Source: Candidatus Methylomirabilota bacterium
GTDB lineage: Bacteria > Methylomirabilota > Methylomirabilia > Methylomirabilales > JACPAU01
Direction: 5' to 3'
Assembly (NCBI GenBank): GCA_016180705.1
Contig: JACPAU010000217.1
Location: forward strand, 1 to 5,636
DNA length: 5,636 nucleotides
The notes below the pieces were generated by a model, which had not been told where the DNA came from, made no database searches, and saw only the letters and a list, made by a program, of their open reading frames with translations. The first letter of the stretch is position 1. Each line of letters opens with the position of its first letter. Below are positions 1 through 5,636 of the stretch, in pieces. The position numbers were made by a program, and so were the translations under genes.

Positions 1-390
1 GGTCTGGTTGATGACGAGGTGGGGAACCTCCTGGATGCGCTTCGTGATGTCCACCGGCTCGGGGCGGGCGTACCGGACCCCGTCGAACCCCTCCCGGTCG
101 TAGAAGAAAAGATGGAGGTTGTTGCCGAGTTCACCCGCCACCACCTCGATCCGGTACTCCCCCCGCTCGTCGGTGAGGGCCCGGGCCTCCCGCCGGCCCA
201 TCTCCTCATAGCCCAGCGAGAAAACGTCGAAGCCGAGTTCGCGGCCGACCAGCAGGACCGGGGTCCCGGCCACCGGCCGGCCCTCCGCGTCCGTCACCCG
301 GCCCGTGATGACGCGCCGCTCGGTCACGCGTGCCGTCGCGCAGCCGGCGAGCAGGACGAGGACCGCGGCGCTGAAGATGAATCGTCGCAT
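1..390 (-). CDS. Lipoprotein with carboxypeptidase-regulatory-like domain (C-terminus off window)
   Basis: Reading the minus strand from the ATG at 390 gives 130 codons with no stop before the window edge, so the C-terminus is missing. The N-terminus is a short lipoprotein signal peptide: MRRF, a hydrophobic stretch, and the lipobox LAGC with the lipidated Cys at residue 17. Ala at +2 would send it to the outer membrane in a Gram-negative. Residues about 27-83 have the beta-sandwich pattern of carboxypeptidase-regulatory-like domains: ITGRVTDAEGRPVAGTPVLL near 28-47, and TDERGEYRI at 73-81. The rest (84-130) is mixed, with an FFYDREGFDG stretch at 95-104. Such domains usually act as small envelope stability or binding modules, not enzymes; the specific role is unknown. 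The start is supported by a GGAGG Shine-Dalgarno five bases upstream. The lipoprotein call is firm; the domain call is by pattern only. Confidence 0.85.
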   Translation of the reverse strand, partial: MRRFIFSAAVLVLLAGCATARVTERRVITGRVTDAEGRPVAGTPVLLVGRELGFDVFSLGYEEMGRREARALTDERGEYRIEVVAGELGNNLHLFFYDREGFDGVRYARPEPVDITKRIQEVPHLVINQT

Positions 391-395
391 GATCG

Positions 396-400
396 CCTCC
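396..400 (-). promoter_or_regulatory. Shine-Dalgarno of the lipoprotein gene
   Basis: On the minus strand this reads GGAGG, followed by five bases (CGATC) and the ATG at 390. Consensus sequence and good spacing fix the start of the lipoprotein. A small perfect inverted repeat, GGAGC-agggc-GCTCC (404-418), lies directly upstream in the leader and could fold next to the site. Confidence 0.75.
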
Positions 401-435
401 GCTGGAGCAGGGCGCTCCGCAGGCCCGCCCCGTGC

Positions 436-465
436 ACCATAGCAGAACCCGCGGGAGGGGAGCAA
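436..465 (-). promoter_or_regulatory. Possible sigma-70 promoter of the lipoprotein gene
   Basis: On the minus strand, TTGCTC (460-465) and TATGGT (436-441) are separated by 18 bases. The -10 matches four of six consensus positions; the -35 matches only its TTG. Transcription would start near 429, giving a leader of about 40 bases before the ATG. The site lies in the divergent gap shared with the tRNA promoter. Weak by sequence, plausible by position. Confidence 0.35.
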
Positions 466-498
466 GCCGGCCCCGGCCCGACCGGCGGGACATTCCCG

Positions 499-527
499 TT
501 GACAGGCCCTGCGGGAGGCGCTATGTA
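499..527 (+). promoter_or_regulatory. Promoter of tRNA-Leu
   Basis: A perfect -35 hexamer TTGACA (499-504) is followed, after 17 bases, by TATGTA (522-527), which keeps the TAT of the -10 consensus. Transcription would begin around 534, a few bases before the mature 5' end at 540, which suits a short tRNA leader. The strong -35 and correct spacing carry the call; the -10 is mediocre. Confidence 0.55.
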
Positions 528-539
528 CAGAGACTGCGT

Positions 540-624
<85 letters not shown>

Positions 625-637
625 GGATCTCAAGGCC

Positions 638-668
638 AAACCGGCGACCGATTTCGGCCGCCGGTTTT
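638..668 (+). terminator. Rho-independent terminator after tRNA-Leu
   Basis: AAACCGGCG (638-646) pairs perfectly with CGCCGGTTT (659-667). The inner CCG/CGG (648-650, 655-657) can extend the stem past one mismatch, leaving a small ATTT loop. The descending arm ends in a run of four T (665-668). Position 14 bases after the CCA end supports termination of the tRNA transcript. Confidence 0.75.
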
Positions 669-909
669 CTCATCTAGCACACCTGTGCTCTCCCGAATAC
701 AGCTTACCGGTCGGCAGGAATCCATACGGCAAGAAGGCCCCGGGCCCCAACCACAGGAATCCTTGAATACACCCACCGATCAGGGCGAGGCAGGATAGCC
801 AACAGGCACCGGTGCCGGCTTCCTCTCCGCAGAAGCGCACACACGAACATATTCGCGTCCAGAACCACCCGCATTCAGGCACTCGCATGAAGGTCGCGGA
901 CGGAAGCGT
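669..909. other. Non-coding gap between tRNA terminator and membrane-enzyme gene
   Basis: No gene is supported here. The frame of the 910 gene is open back to a TAG at 796-798 but contains no ATG, GTG or TTG between that stop and 910. No convincing -35/-10 pair for the downstream gene was found. Open frames in both directions lack ribosome sites and show no recognisable protein. Confidence 0.6.
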
Positions 910-3801
910 ATGAAGAAAGACCGAGCCCCGAAAGCCGCGCCATCACCTTCCCGGCGCGCAGGGATCCCGTGGTTCCTCCTGTTCCCCTTCTTCTTGTCGG
1001 GTGCCACGAGCCTGGCCATCGAGGTCGCCTGGTCCAAGGTTCTTTCCCCGCTGCTGGGGGTGGACCTCTACGCATCGGCCACCGTGGTGACCGCCTACAT
1101 GGCCGGCATCGGCCTGGGGGCCTATCTGAGTGTGCGCCTGCCTCATCCCTGGCGCCACTCGGCATTGACCTATGCCTTGCTGCAGGGCATCATCGGGCTC
1201 TTTGCCCTGGTATCCGTACCGCTGTTTCGTGCCACGCAGCCGGTCCTCGCGCTGCTCCATGGGCTTTCCTTCGTCAGCAGCGACCTGTTCCTCCTGATGC
1301 GCTTTCTGGTGGTGTTCAGCCTGATGCTGGTGCCGACAATCCTCATGGGAATGACCCTGCCAATCCTGGCGGGGGTCGGAGAGGATGACTCCCGCGGCGG
1401 TTTTGCCCGCTGGGCCGGTCTGCTCTATGGCGTGAACACCGTCGGGGCGGTGGCCGGGACGCTCGCGGCCGGCTTCTGGTTGATCCCGTCGTTAGGCCTT
1501 GACGCCACCTGCCGGTGGGCCGGGCTGGCCGACCTGACCATCGGCGGTACGGTCCTGGCATATGGCCGACGCCTTATCCGAGACGCGACGCGCCGAAGAG
1601 CCCACAGCGCTCTTGCCGGGCCGGCCTCCGGTGTTGCACAAGGTCCAGCTTGGCCGCCCTTGGGCGTCGGCCTGCCTTTTCTGGTGTCCGGTATGGCAGC
1701 CCTGATCTTCGAGATGGGTTGGTTCCGCCTCCTGTCGCAGATCATCGGGCCGTCGGTGCACGCCTTCGCGGTGATGCTGGCGGTGTACCTGCTGGGGATA
1801 GGCCTGGGCAGCCTGCTGGCCGCCGGCGTCGTGCGGCGCATCGCGGATGCCAGGGTGGCCCTGGGGCTGGGGCTGGCATGCGTGGCGCTGGCCGCCCTGG
1901 GCACGCGGCTGTACCTCAACGCGTTGCCGCTGCTCTATGCTCGGCTCTTCCTGCGGCTGTCCGCCGAGACCTTGACCATCTGGCACCTGCTCGCCCAGAG
2001 TGCCGCGGCGGCGCTGGCGATCGCGCCGGTCACCCTGGGACTGGGGTTTCTCTTCCCGCTGGCGACACGCGCCTGCAGTACAAGAACGGGGCCAGGCGTG
2101 GCGACGGATGATGCGCCTGTTGGCGGTCTGTTGTTCCTCAACACCCTGGGCGGGGTGGTTGGTTCCCTGCTCGCCGGTTTCTGGCTCCTGCCGCGCCTGG
2201 GTGTGTCCGGCACGCTGGCCGTTGCCGCCGCAATGCTGCTTTTCCCGGCGGCCGCGCTCCTTCTGGCCGCCAGGCACTGGCATGCTATGCGTCGCCAGGG
2301 AGTTGCCCTTGCCGGCCTGGCGGCGGCCGCGCTACTGATGTTCCTCGCTCCGCCCACGGATCAGGTGGTGATGACCGCCGGTGTTTATTCCGCAGTCCTG
2401 AGTCGCGAGGCATTCCGGCAGCGCCTGGCGCAGGGAGGCGGGCAGGTATTCGGCGGGGACCTGATTTTCGTTCAGGAGGGGATCAACAACGTTGTGGCGG
2501 TGGTGGCCAACCGCTACGGCGACGGGAACCTTACTCTGCACCTCACCGGGCACTGGGAGGCGACCACGGAGTATCACGGCCGTATGCACCTGGCCATGCT
2601 CGGCCACCTGCCGGCGCTCTTCGCCCGGCAAGTCGAGAGCGCCGCCGTCATCGGCCTAGGCACCGGCATCACCACCGGCAGCTTGCTGCGACACCCCACG
2701 CTCCGGCGCGTCGACCTTGCCGAGATCGAACCGGCCGTGGTCGCCGCCGCGCCGCTCTTCGACTTCGCCAATCACCGCCCTCTGGCCGATTCCCGTACCC
2801 GGCTGATTCTGATGGACGGCCGCAGCCACCTGACCTACGGGGACCAGACGTATGACATCATCACCGTCGATCCGACCCACCCTTTTGTCGCCGGCTCGGG
2901 CAACCTCTACTCCGAGGATTTTTACCGCATCGTCCGCAGCCGCCTGAGCCCTGGGGGGATCTTCTGCCAATGGATCCCTCTGCACGCGATTTCGTCCGAG
3001 GCGTTCGATACCGTGCTGGCGACCCTGCGGGGCGTCTTCCCCCACCTGGCGCTCTTCACCATCTTTGGCGAAGGGGTCGTCCTCGCCTCGGCCGAGCCCT
3101 TGCGCATCCCCTGGAGGGAGCTGGCGGCCCGGTTTTCGGCGCCGCCGGTGCGGAGCGATTTCGCGGAACTGGACATCCTTACCCCGTTCAATCTGGTTGC
3201 CGCTCTCACCGGAGCCGGCCGCCAGATCGATGCCTACCTCGACGGCTTTGACCGCCGGACCACCGATGACAACGTCTGGCTGGAGCACCGCATTGCGGTA
3301 GATGCCTTTGACCGCCGCCTGCGCAACCTCACCTGGCACCTGCAGGAGCGGATCCCGGCAGATGGTCGTGCAGCCCTGAAGCAGATGCTATCCGGCATCC
3401 CCCTGGATACCTTGGAGAGGGAGCTGGCCAGCCTGACACGGCCCACGGAGGAGCGATTCCGGCGGGCCATGGCGGCACAGGCAAAGGGGGATGGCGCTCT
3501 AGCGGAGGCGGAACTGAAGGCGGTCATGGAGGACGTGGCCTCGCCGCGCTTCTACGCCGCGGGGCTCGCGCTGTCGCAGCATTTGGATGGGGCCGGACGC
3601 TCGAGCGAGGCCCTTGCGGTGCTTGGCCGCCTCCAGAGGCACTTCCCAGCCATTCCCGAGCCCTACTGGCTCGAGGCCATCGTGCACCGCCGTGCCGGTC
3701 AGGAGGGGGCCGCCCGCGATGCCCTGCGGCGGGGGTTAACTTACTCCCCCAGGGATCGACGCCTGCGTGAGATGCTATCGCAGTCTCAGTCCGCAGGTTG
3801 A
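910..3801 (+). CDS. Fused multi-membrane / spermidine-synthase-like protein with TPR-like tail
   Basis: The 963-residue product has three parts. Residues about 19-480 hold roughly 12 hydrophobic segments in two homologous halves: S30-G31...E38..W41 recurs at S260-G261...E268..W271, and the GxGxG of YMAGIGLG (63-70) recurs in YLLGIGLG (293-300). Residues about 490-760 are a spermidine-synthase-like Rossmann domain. It has the nucleotide-binding loop GLGTG (582-586), an acidic strand end EIEP (605-608), DGR (636-638), YDIITVDPTHP (648-658) followed by LYSEDFY, and the strand SPGGIFCQWIPLH. Residues about 848-955 are alpha-helical with TPR-like spacing. The architecture matches the 'fused MFS/spermidine synthase' family, whose substrate is mostly unknown. 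The canonical DSxDP of true aminopropyltransferases is DPTHP here, and the usual YHE is YHG (555-557), so classical spermidine synthesis is doubtful. The ATG at 910 is the first start after an in-frame stop at 796. GGAAG (902-906) is a weak, close ribosome site. Confidence 0.9.
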   Translation: MKKDRAPKAAPSPSRRAGIPWFLLFPFFLSGATSLAIEVAWSKVLSPLLGVDLYASATVVTAYMAGIGLGAYLSVRLPHPWRHSALTYALLQGIIGLFALVSVPLFRATQPVLALLHGLSFVSSDLFLLMRFLVVFSLMLVPTILMGMTLPILAGVGEDDSRGGFARWAGLLYGVNTVGAVAGTLAAGFWLIPSLGLDATCRWAGLADLTIGGTVLAYGRRLIRDATRRRAHSALAGPASGVAQGPAWPPLGVGLPFLVSGMAALIFEMGWFRLLSQIIGPSVHAFAVMLAVYLLGIGLGSLLAAGVVRRIADARVALGLGLACVALAALGTRLYLNALPLLYARLFLRLSAETLTIWHLLAQSAAAALAIAPVTLGLGFLFPLATRACSTRTGPGVATDDAPVGGLLFLNTLGGVVGSLLAGFWLLPRLGVSGTLAVAAAMLLFPAAALLLAARHWHAMRRQGVALAGLAAAALLMFLAPPTDQVVMTAGVYSAVLSREAFRQRLAQGGGQVFGGDLIFVQEGINNVVAVVANRYGDGNLTLHLTGHWEATTEYHGRMHLAMLGHLPALFARQVESAAVIGLGTGITTGSLLRHPTLRRVDLAEIEPAVVAAAPLFDFANHRPLADSRTRLILMDGRSHLTYGDQTYDIITVDPTHPFVAGSGNLYSEDFYRIVRSRLSPGGIFCQWIPLHAISSEAFDTVLATLRGVFPHLALFTIFGEGVVLASAEPLRIPWRELAARFSAPPVRSDFAELDILTPFNLVAALTGAGRQIDAYLDGFDRRTTDDNVWLEHRIAVDAFDRRLRNLTWHLQERIPADGRAALKQMLSGIPLDTLERELASLTRPTEERFRRAMAAQAKGDGALAEAELKAVMEDVASPRFYAAGLALSQHLDGAGRSSEALAVLGRLQRHFPAIPEPYWLEAIVHRRAGQEGAARDALRRGLTYSPRDRRLREMLSQSQSAG

Positions 3802-4010
3802 GCGGTAGGGGAGCGGGGCGGCAGCCAGGGCTCAGCAGCGCAGCTGGGGGAGGACGGGGGCAGCAACGGTGCCATCGGCTGGGCCCATGGCGGGCCGTCC
3901 GCGTCCGATACATCTCTGGTGTCGACCATGAGGTATATGGCAACGACAAGTTTGGAATTCCCGTGGGCGCGAGCAGAAACTGAGGTTTCGGGGGGCCGGG
4001 CTTTTTCACC

Positions 4011-4039
4011 TTGTCACGGACAGGCGCCTGTGCTAAAAA
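4011..4039 (+). promoter_or_regulatory. Promoter with palindromic spacer, upstream of the E2-like gene
   Basis: TTGTCA (4011-4016; five of six to consensus) and TAAAAA (4034-4039; four of six) are separated by exactly 17 bases, making this the best promoter in the window. Transcription would start near 4046, giving a leader of about 93 bases. The spacer contains the perfect 12-bp palindrome ACAGGCGCCTGT (4020-4031). A dimeric repressor bound there would block RNA polymerase, so an operator is a reasonable inference. Confidence 0.6.
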
Positions 4040-4090
4040 TTGGCCGTCCGACGCGCGCCGGGTCATCGGCCCACCCCGTTTCCCGAATCG

Positions 4091-4121
4091 CCTGACGGAC
4101 CCGCCCAGCAGATCCGTCAGG
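4091..4121 (+). repeat. Inverted repeat / hairpin in the leader of the E2-like gene
   Basis: CCTGACGGA (4091-4099) is perfectly complementary to TCCGTCAGG (4113-4121), with a 13-base loop. It ends 17 bases before the ATG at 4139 and lies inside the predicted leader. No T run follows, so it is not a typical terminator. It could be a second operator, an mRNA-stabilising hairpin or a translational control element. Confidence 0.55.
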
Positions 4122-4138
4122 GTGGTGCGTGAAGGATC

Positions 4139-5260
4139 ATGATCTCCCCGCGCACCACGCTCCCCGGGACGCTCGAGACCGTTTCCCGCGACTACACGAA
4201 GGTCCTGAGCCTCCCGATCCTCCTGCACGCCCCGCCGCGGGGGTACAGCCGCCCCCGCCTCGACCGGGAGCTCCACGTCCACCTCCACGCCCTCCCCGTC
4301 CGGCCCTTCTGGCTCGACCTGTGGGCGCGCTCTTCGACCGTCCGCCTCCCGGTCGTGCTGGGCCACCGGCTCGCCGAGGGCAGCCGCTCCACCTATGCTC
4401 CCCCGGGACGCCTGGCCCAGGGGATCAGCCTCACCGACGAGGACGGGCGGGCGGTCCTGCACCTGCTGCACAGCAACCTGTACGTCCTCTTCGACCTGCT
4501 CGGGCAGCCCGAGCCGGTCGCGCGCCTGCTGCTCCGCAAGAGCCTGGATGCGGCGCTGCCCCACCTCGAGCCCTGGCTCTGCCAGGTGGCGGGGCTGCCG
4601 ACGCCGCGCCTGGCGGTCCTCCTGAATCGCCTGCTGCGGGATACGGCCCGGGACGAGGCGGGCCTCCGCGAGCGCGCCCGCCACCGCGCGCGCGAGGCGT
4701 ACGCCGAGCAGCACCGGCGGCGGCTCCGGGAGGAGGCCGGGTTCCTCGAGGAGGAGGTCCAGGCAACGGAGCGGGAGCTGGAGGAGCTCGCCTGCCGCCT
4801 CACCCAGGAGACGCGGCACCTGCAGGCGTGCCGGCAGCGGCTGCGGGTCGTGCACGGGGAGGCGGGGGCGGTCGCGGCCGCGGCGGACGACCTGGCGCGG
4901 CTGCAGGAGGTGGAGGGGGTCCGGGAGGTGGAGGCCTACCCGGGAGGGGTCCGCCTCGTCACGGCGCCGATCGAGGTGGAGCACGCGGGGGCGCGCTACC
5001 GCCTCGGCTCCTTTCAGATCGACCTGGCCGAGACGGGGACGATCACGGTGCGGAACCTCACGGACCCGCATGGCCTGTACGACCACCCGCACGTGTGGGA
5101 CGGACGGCCCTGTCTCGGAAACGTCCGGGAGGGGGTGGCGAAGCTCGTCGCCGAGTACCAGTGGGTCGCCGCCGCGGAGGTCCTGCTCGACTTCCTGCGG
5201 ACCGTGACCCCGCGAGACTGGTACGTCCCGGTCACCCACTGGAAGCCGGCCCTAAGCTAG
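4139..5260 (+). CDS. Coiled-coil protein with putative E2/UBC-like C-terminal domain
   Basis: The 373-residue product has three regions. Residues 1-160 are a mixed N-terminal domain I do not recognise, with HVHLHALPV (46-54) and a hydrophobic HLLHSNLYVLFDLL stretch (108-121). Residues about 165-258 are a long, very charged Glu/Arg helix, probably a coiled coil. Residues about 260-368 begin with strands (EVEAYPGGVRLVTAPIEV, 263-280; ARYRLGSFQIDLAE, 285-298; TITVRNL, 301-307). They lead into DHPHVWDGRPCLGN (315-328), then helices and a C-terminal WYVPVTHW (361-368). Strands followed by HPx...G..CL and a helix is the layout of ubiquitin-conjugating enzymes, where HPN precedes the catalytic Cys by about ten residues; here H316 and C325 are nine apart. 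E2-like function is inferred. The ATG is forced: an in-frame TGA lies at 4130-4132. AAGGA (4132-4136) is the ribosome site, only two bases from the ATG. There are no signal peptide or membrane segments, so it is likely cytoplasmic. Confidence 0.85.
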   Translation: MISPRTTLPGTLETVSRDYTKVLSLPILLHAPPRGYSRPRLDRELHVHLHALPVRPFWLDLWARSSTVRLPVVLGHRLAEGSRSTYAPPGRLAQGISLTDEDGRAVLHLLHSNLYVLFDLLGQPEPVARLLLRKSLDAALPHLEPWLCQVAGLPTPRLAVLLNRLLRDTARDEAGLRERARHRAREAYAEQHRRRLREEAGFLEEEVQATERELEELACRLTQETRHLQACRQRLRVVHGEAGAVAAAADDLARLQEVEGVREVEAYPGGVRLVTAPIEVEHAGARYRLGSFQIDLAETGTITVRNLTDPHGLYDHPHVWDGRPCLGNVREGVAKLVAEYQWVAAAEVLLDFLRTVTPRDWYVPVTHWKPALS

Positions 5261-5444
5261 TGTGACTCCAACGAATTGTGTCTAAGGCTCAAGCGACGGC
5301 GGGGTTGCCGGGCCAAATGACGAGCATGACGAGGCCCGAGGGAGGAGGCGGCCGGAGGCGTACGCTCCTGGTACGTTGAGGACCGCCGACGACCGAGAAC
5401 GACGTCAGCGACTGTCTTGGCTGTCAAGGGTTTTCTCACGCCGT
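5261..5444 (-). mobile_element. Non-coding 3' end of an IS110/IS1111-family element (outer boundary undefined)
   Basis: These 184 bases separate the stop of the E2-like gene from the stop of the transposase and hold no credible gene. On the minus strand the region just after the transposase stop reads CCCTTGACAGCCAAGACAG, resembling sequence I associate with the downstream part of IS110/IS1111 elements (from memory). The elements seen include the CGGGCC/GGCCCG stem (5309-5314, 5333-5338) with a repeated loop motif, and a GGAGGCG direct repeat (5344-5350, 5354-5360). IS1111-group elements carry a guide-RNA-coding segment downstream of the transposase, so this is where one would be expected. 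The exact IS end cannot be placed without the other end or an empty site. Confidence 0.5.
5309..5338 (-). repeat. Stem-loop with tandem direct repeat in its loop
   Basis: CGGGCC (5309-5314) pairs perfectly with GGCCCG (5333-5338) around an 18-base loop. The loop region contains ATGACGAG twice (5317-5324 and 5326-5333), separated by a single C; the last G of the second copy is also the first base of the right arm. On the transposase-coding strand the repeat reads CTCGTCAT. A stem with paired short repeats in its loop could be part of a guide RNA of the element; this is an inference. Confidence 0.5.

Positions 5445-5636
<192 letters not shown>

Larger units (their letters stand above)
3802..4138. 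other. 337-base intergenic region with regulatory signals
   Basis: No gene is supported. Bases 3802-3900 are G-rich without clear structure. Bases 3905-3985 are less G+C-rich; a plus-strand open frame there ends in YGNDKFGIPVGASRN at a TGA (3981-3983), but it lacks a good start or ribosome site and could be a decayed gene end. A 5-bp hairpin GAAAC-tgag-GTTTC (3976-3989) and a T5 run (4002-4006) follow, but they are separated by a G-rich stretch and do not make a standard terminator. The right half carries the promoter and leader hairpin listed separately. Confidence 0.6.

Noticed and set aside
670..888. A minus-strand frame with a hydrophobic stretch ([17 protein letters not shown]).
   Set aside because: No ribosome site precedes the ATG, and I recognise no family. 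It could be a small membrane peptide but is not supported.
3976..4006. A terminator after the membrane-enzyme gene.
   Set aside because: The 5-bp GAAAC/GTTTC hairpin is separated from the T5 run by 12 bases of G-rich sequence and lies about 175 bases after the stop codon.
3524..5239. A 571-codon open frame on the minus strand.
   Set aside because: It spans the antisense of the E2-like gene, the intergenic region and the end of the 910 gene. Its product is low-complexity Arg/Pro/Leu/Gly, as expected from antisense of G+C-rich codons.
4129..5265. A 378-codon plus-strand frame overlapping the E2-like gene.
   Set aside because: The product is almost entirely Pro, Gly, Ala and Arg, a frame-shifted shadow; the frame at 4139 has real domain structure and a ribosome site.

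Overview
The window is G+C-rich bacterial DNA, about two thirds G+C by eye, and its real genes show strong G/C bias at third codon positions. The mix is a lipobox lipoprotein, a CCA-encoding tRNA, a fused multi-membrane/spermidine-synthase-like protein and an IS110/IS1111-type insertion sequence. This fits a high-GC Gram-negative chromosome or metagenomic contig, for example Deltaproteobacteria or an NC10/Rokubacteria-like lineage. The lineage is a guess from gene style; nothing in the window fixes the taxon.

Layout, left to right. Bases 1-390 (minus) are the N-terminal 130 codons of a lipoprotein with a carboxypeptidase-regulatory-like beta-sandwich; its C-terminus lies off the left edge. 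It diverges from a tRNA-Leu(GAG) at 540-624 that has a TTGACA-type promoter and its own hairpin/T-run terminator, so the tRNA looks monocistronic. After a 241-base gap comes a 963-codon gene (910-3801). It encodes a membrane protein with two internally duplicated halves, then a spermidine-synthase-like Rossmann domain, then a TPR-like tail. A 337-base non-coding stretch follows. It holds a good sigma-70-type promoter whose spacer is a perfect 12-bp palindrome, and a 9-bp-arm inverted repeat in the leader of the next gene.

The most interesting gene is 4139-5260 (373 codons). It has an unrecognised N-terminal domain, a long charged coiled coil, and a C-terminal domain whose order of elements and HPH-(6 residues)-CLGN motif closely resemble the catalytic region of ubiquitin-conjugating (E2/UBC-fold) proteins. 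No E1-, ubiquitin- or JAB-like partner is visible. Immediately after its stop codon lies the 3' part of an IS110/IS1111-family element on the minus strand: 184 bases of non-coding DNA, then the last 63 codons of the transposase, running off the right edge. The non-coding part contains a stem whose loop carries a direct repeat, where an IS1111-type guide RNA could be encoded.

The genes do not form one operon. The lipoprotein, the tRNA and the fused membrane enzyme look like independent units. The E2-like gene has its own apparently regulated promoter and borders a mobile element, so the right third looks like accessory DNA.
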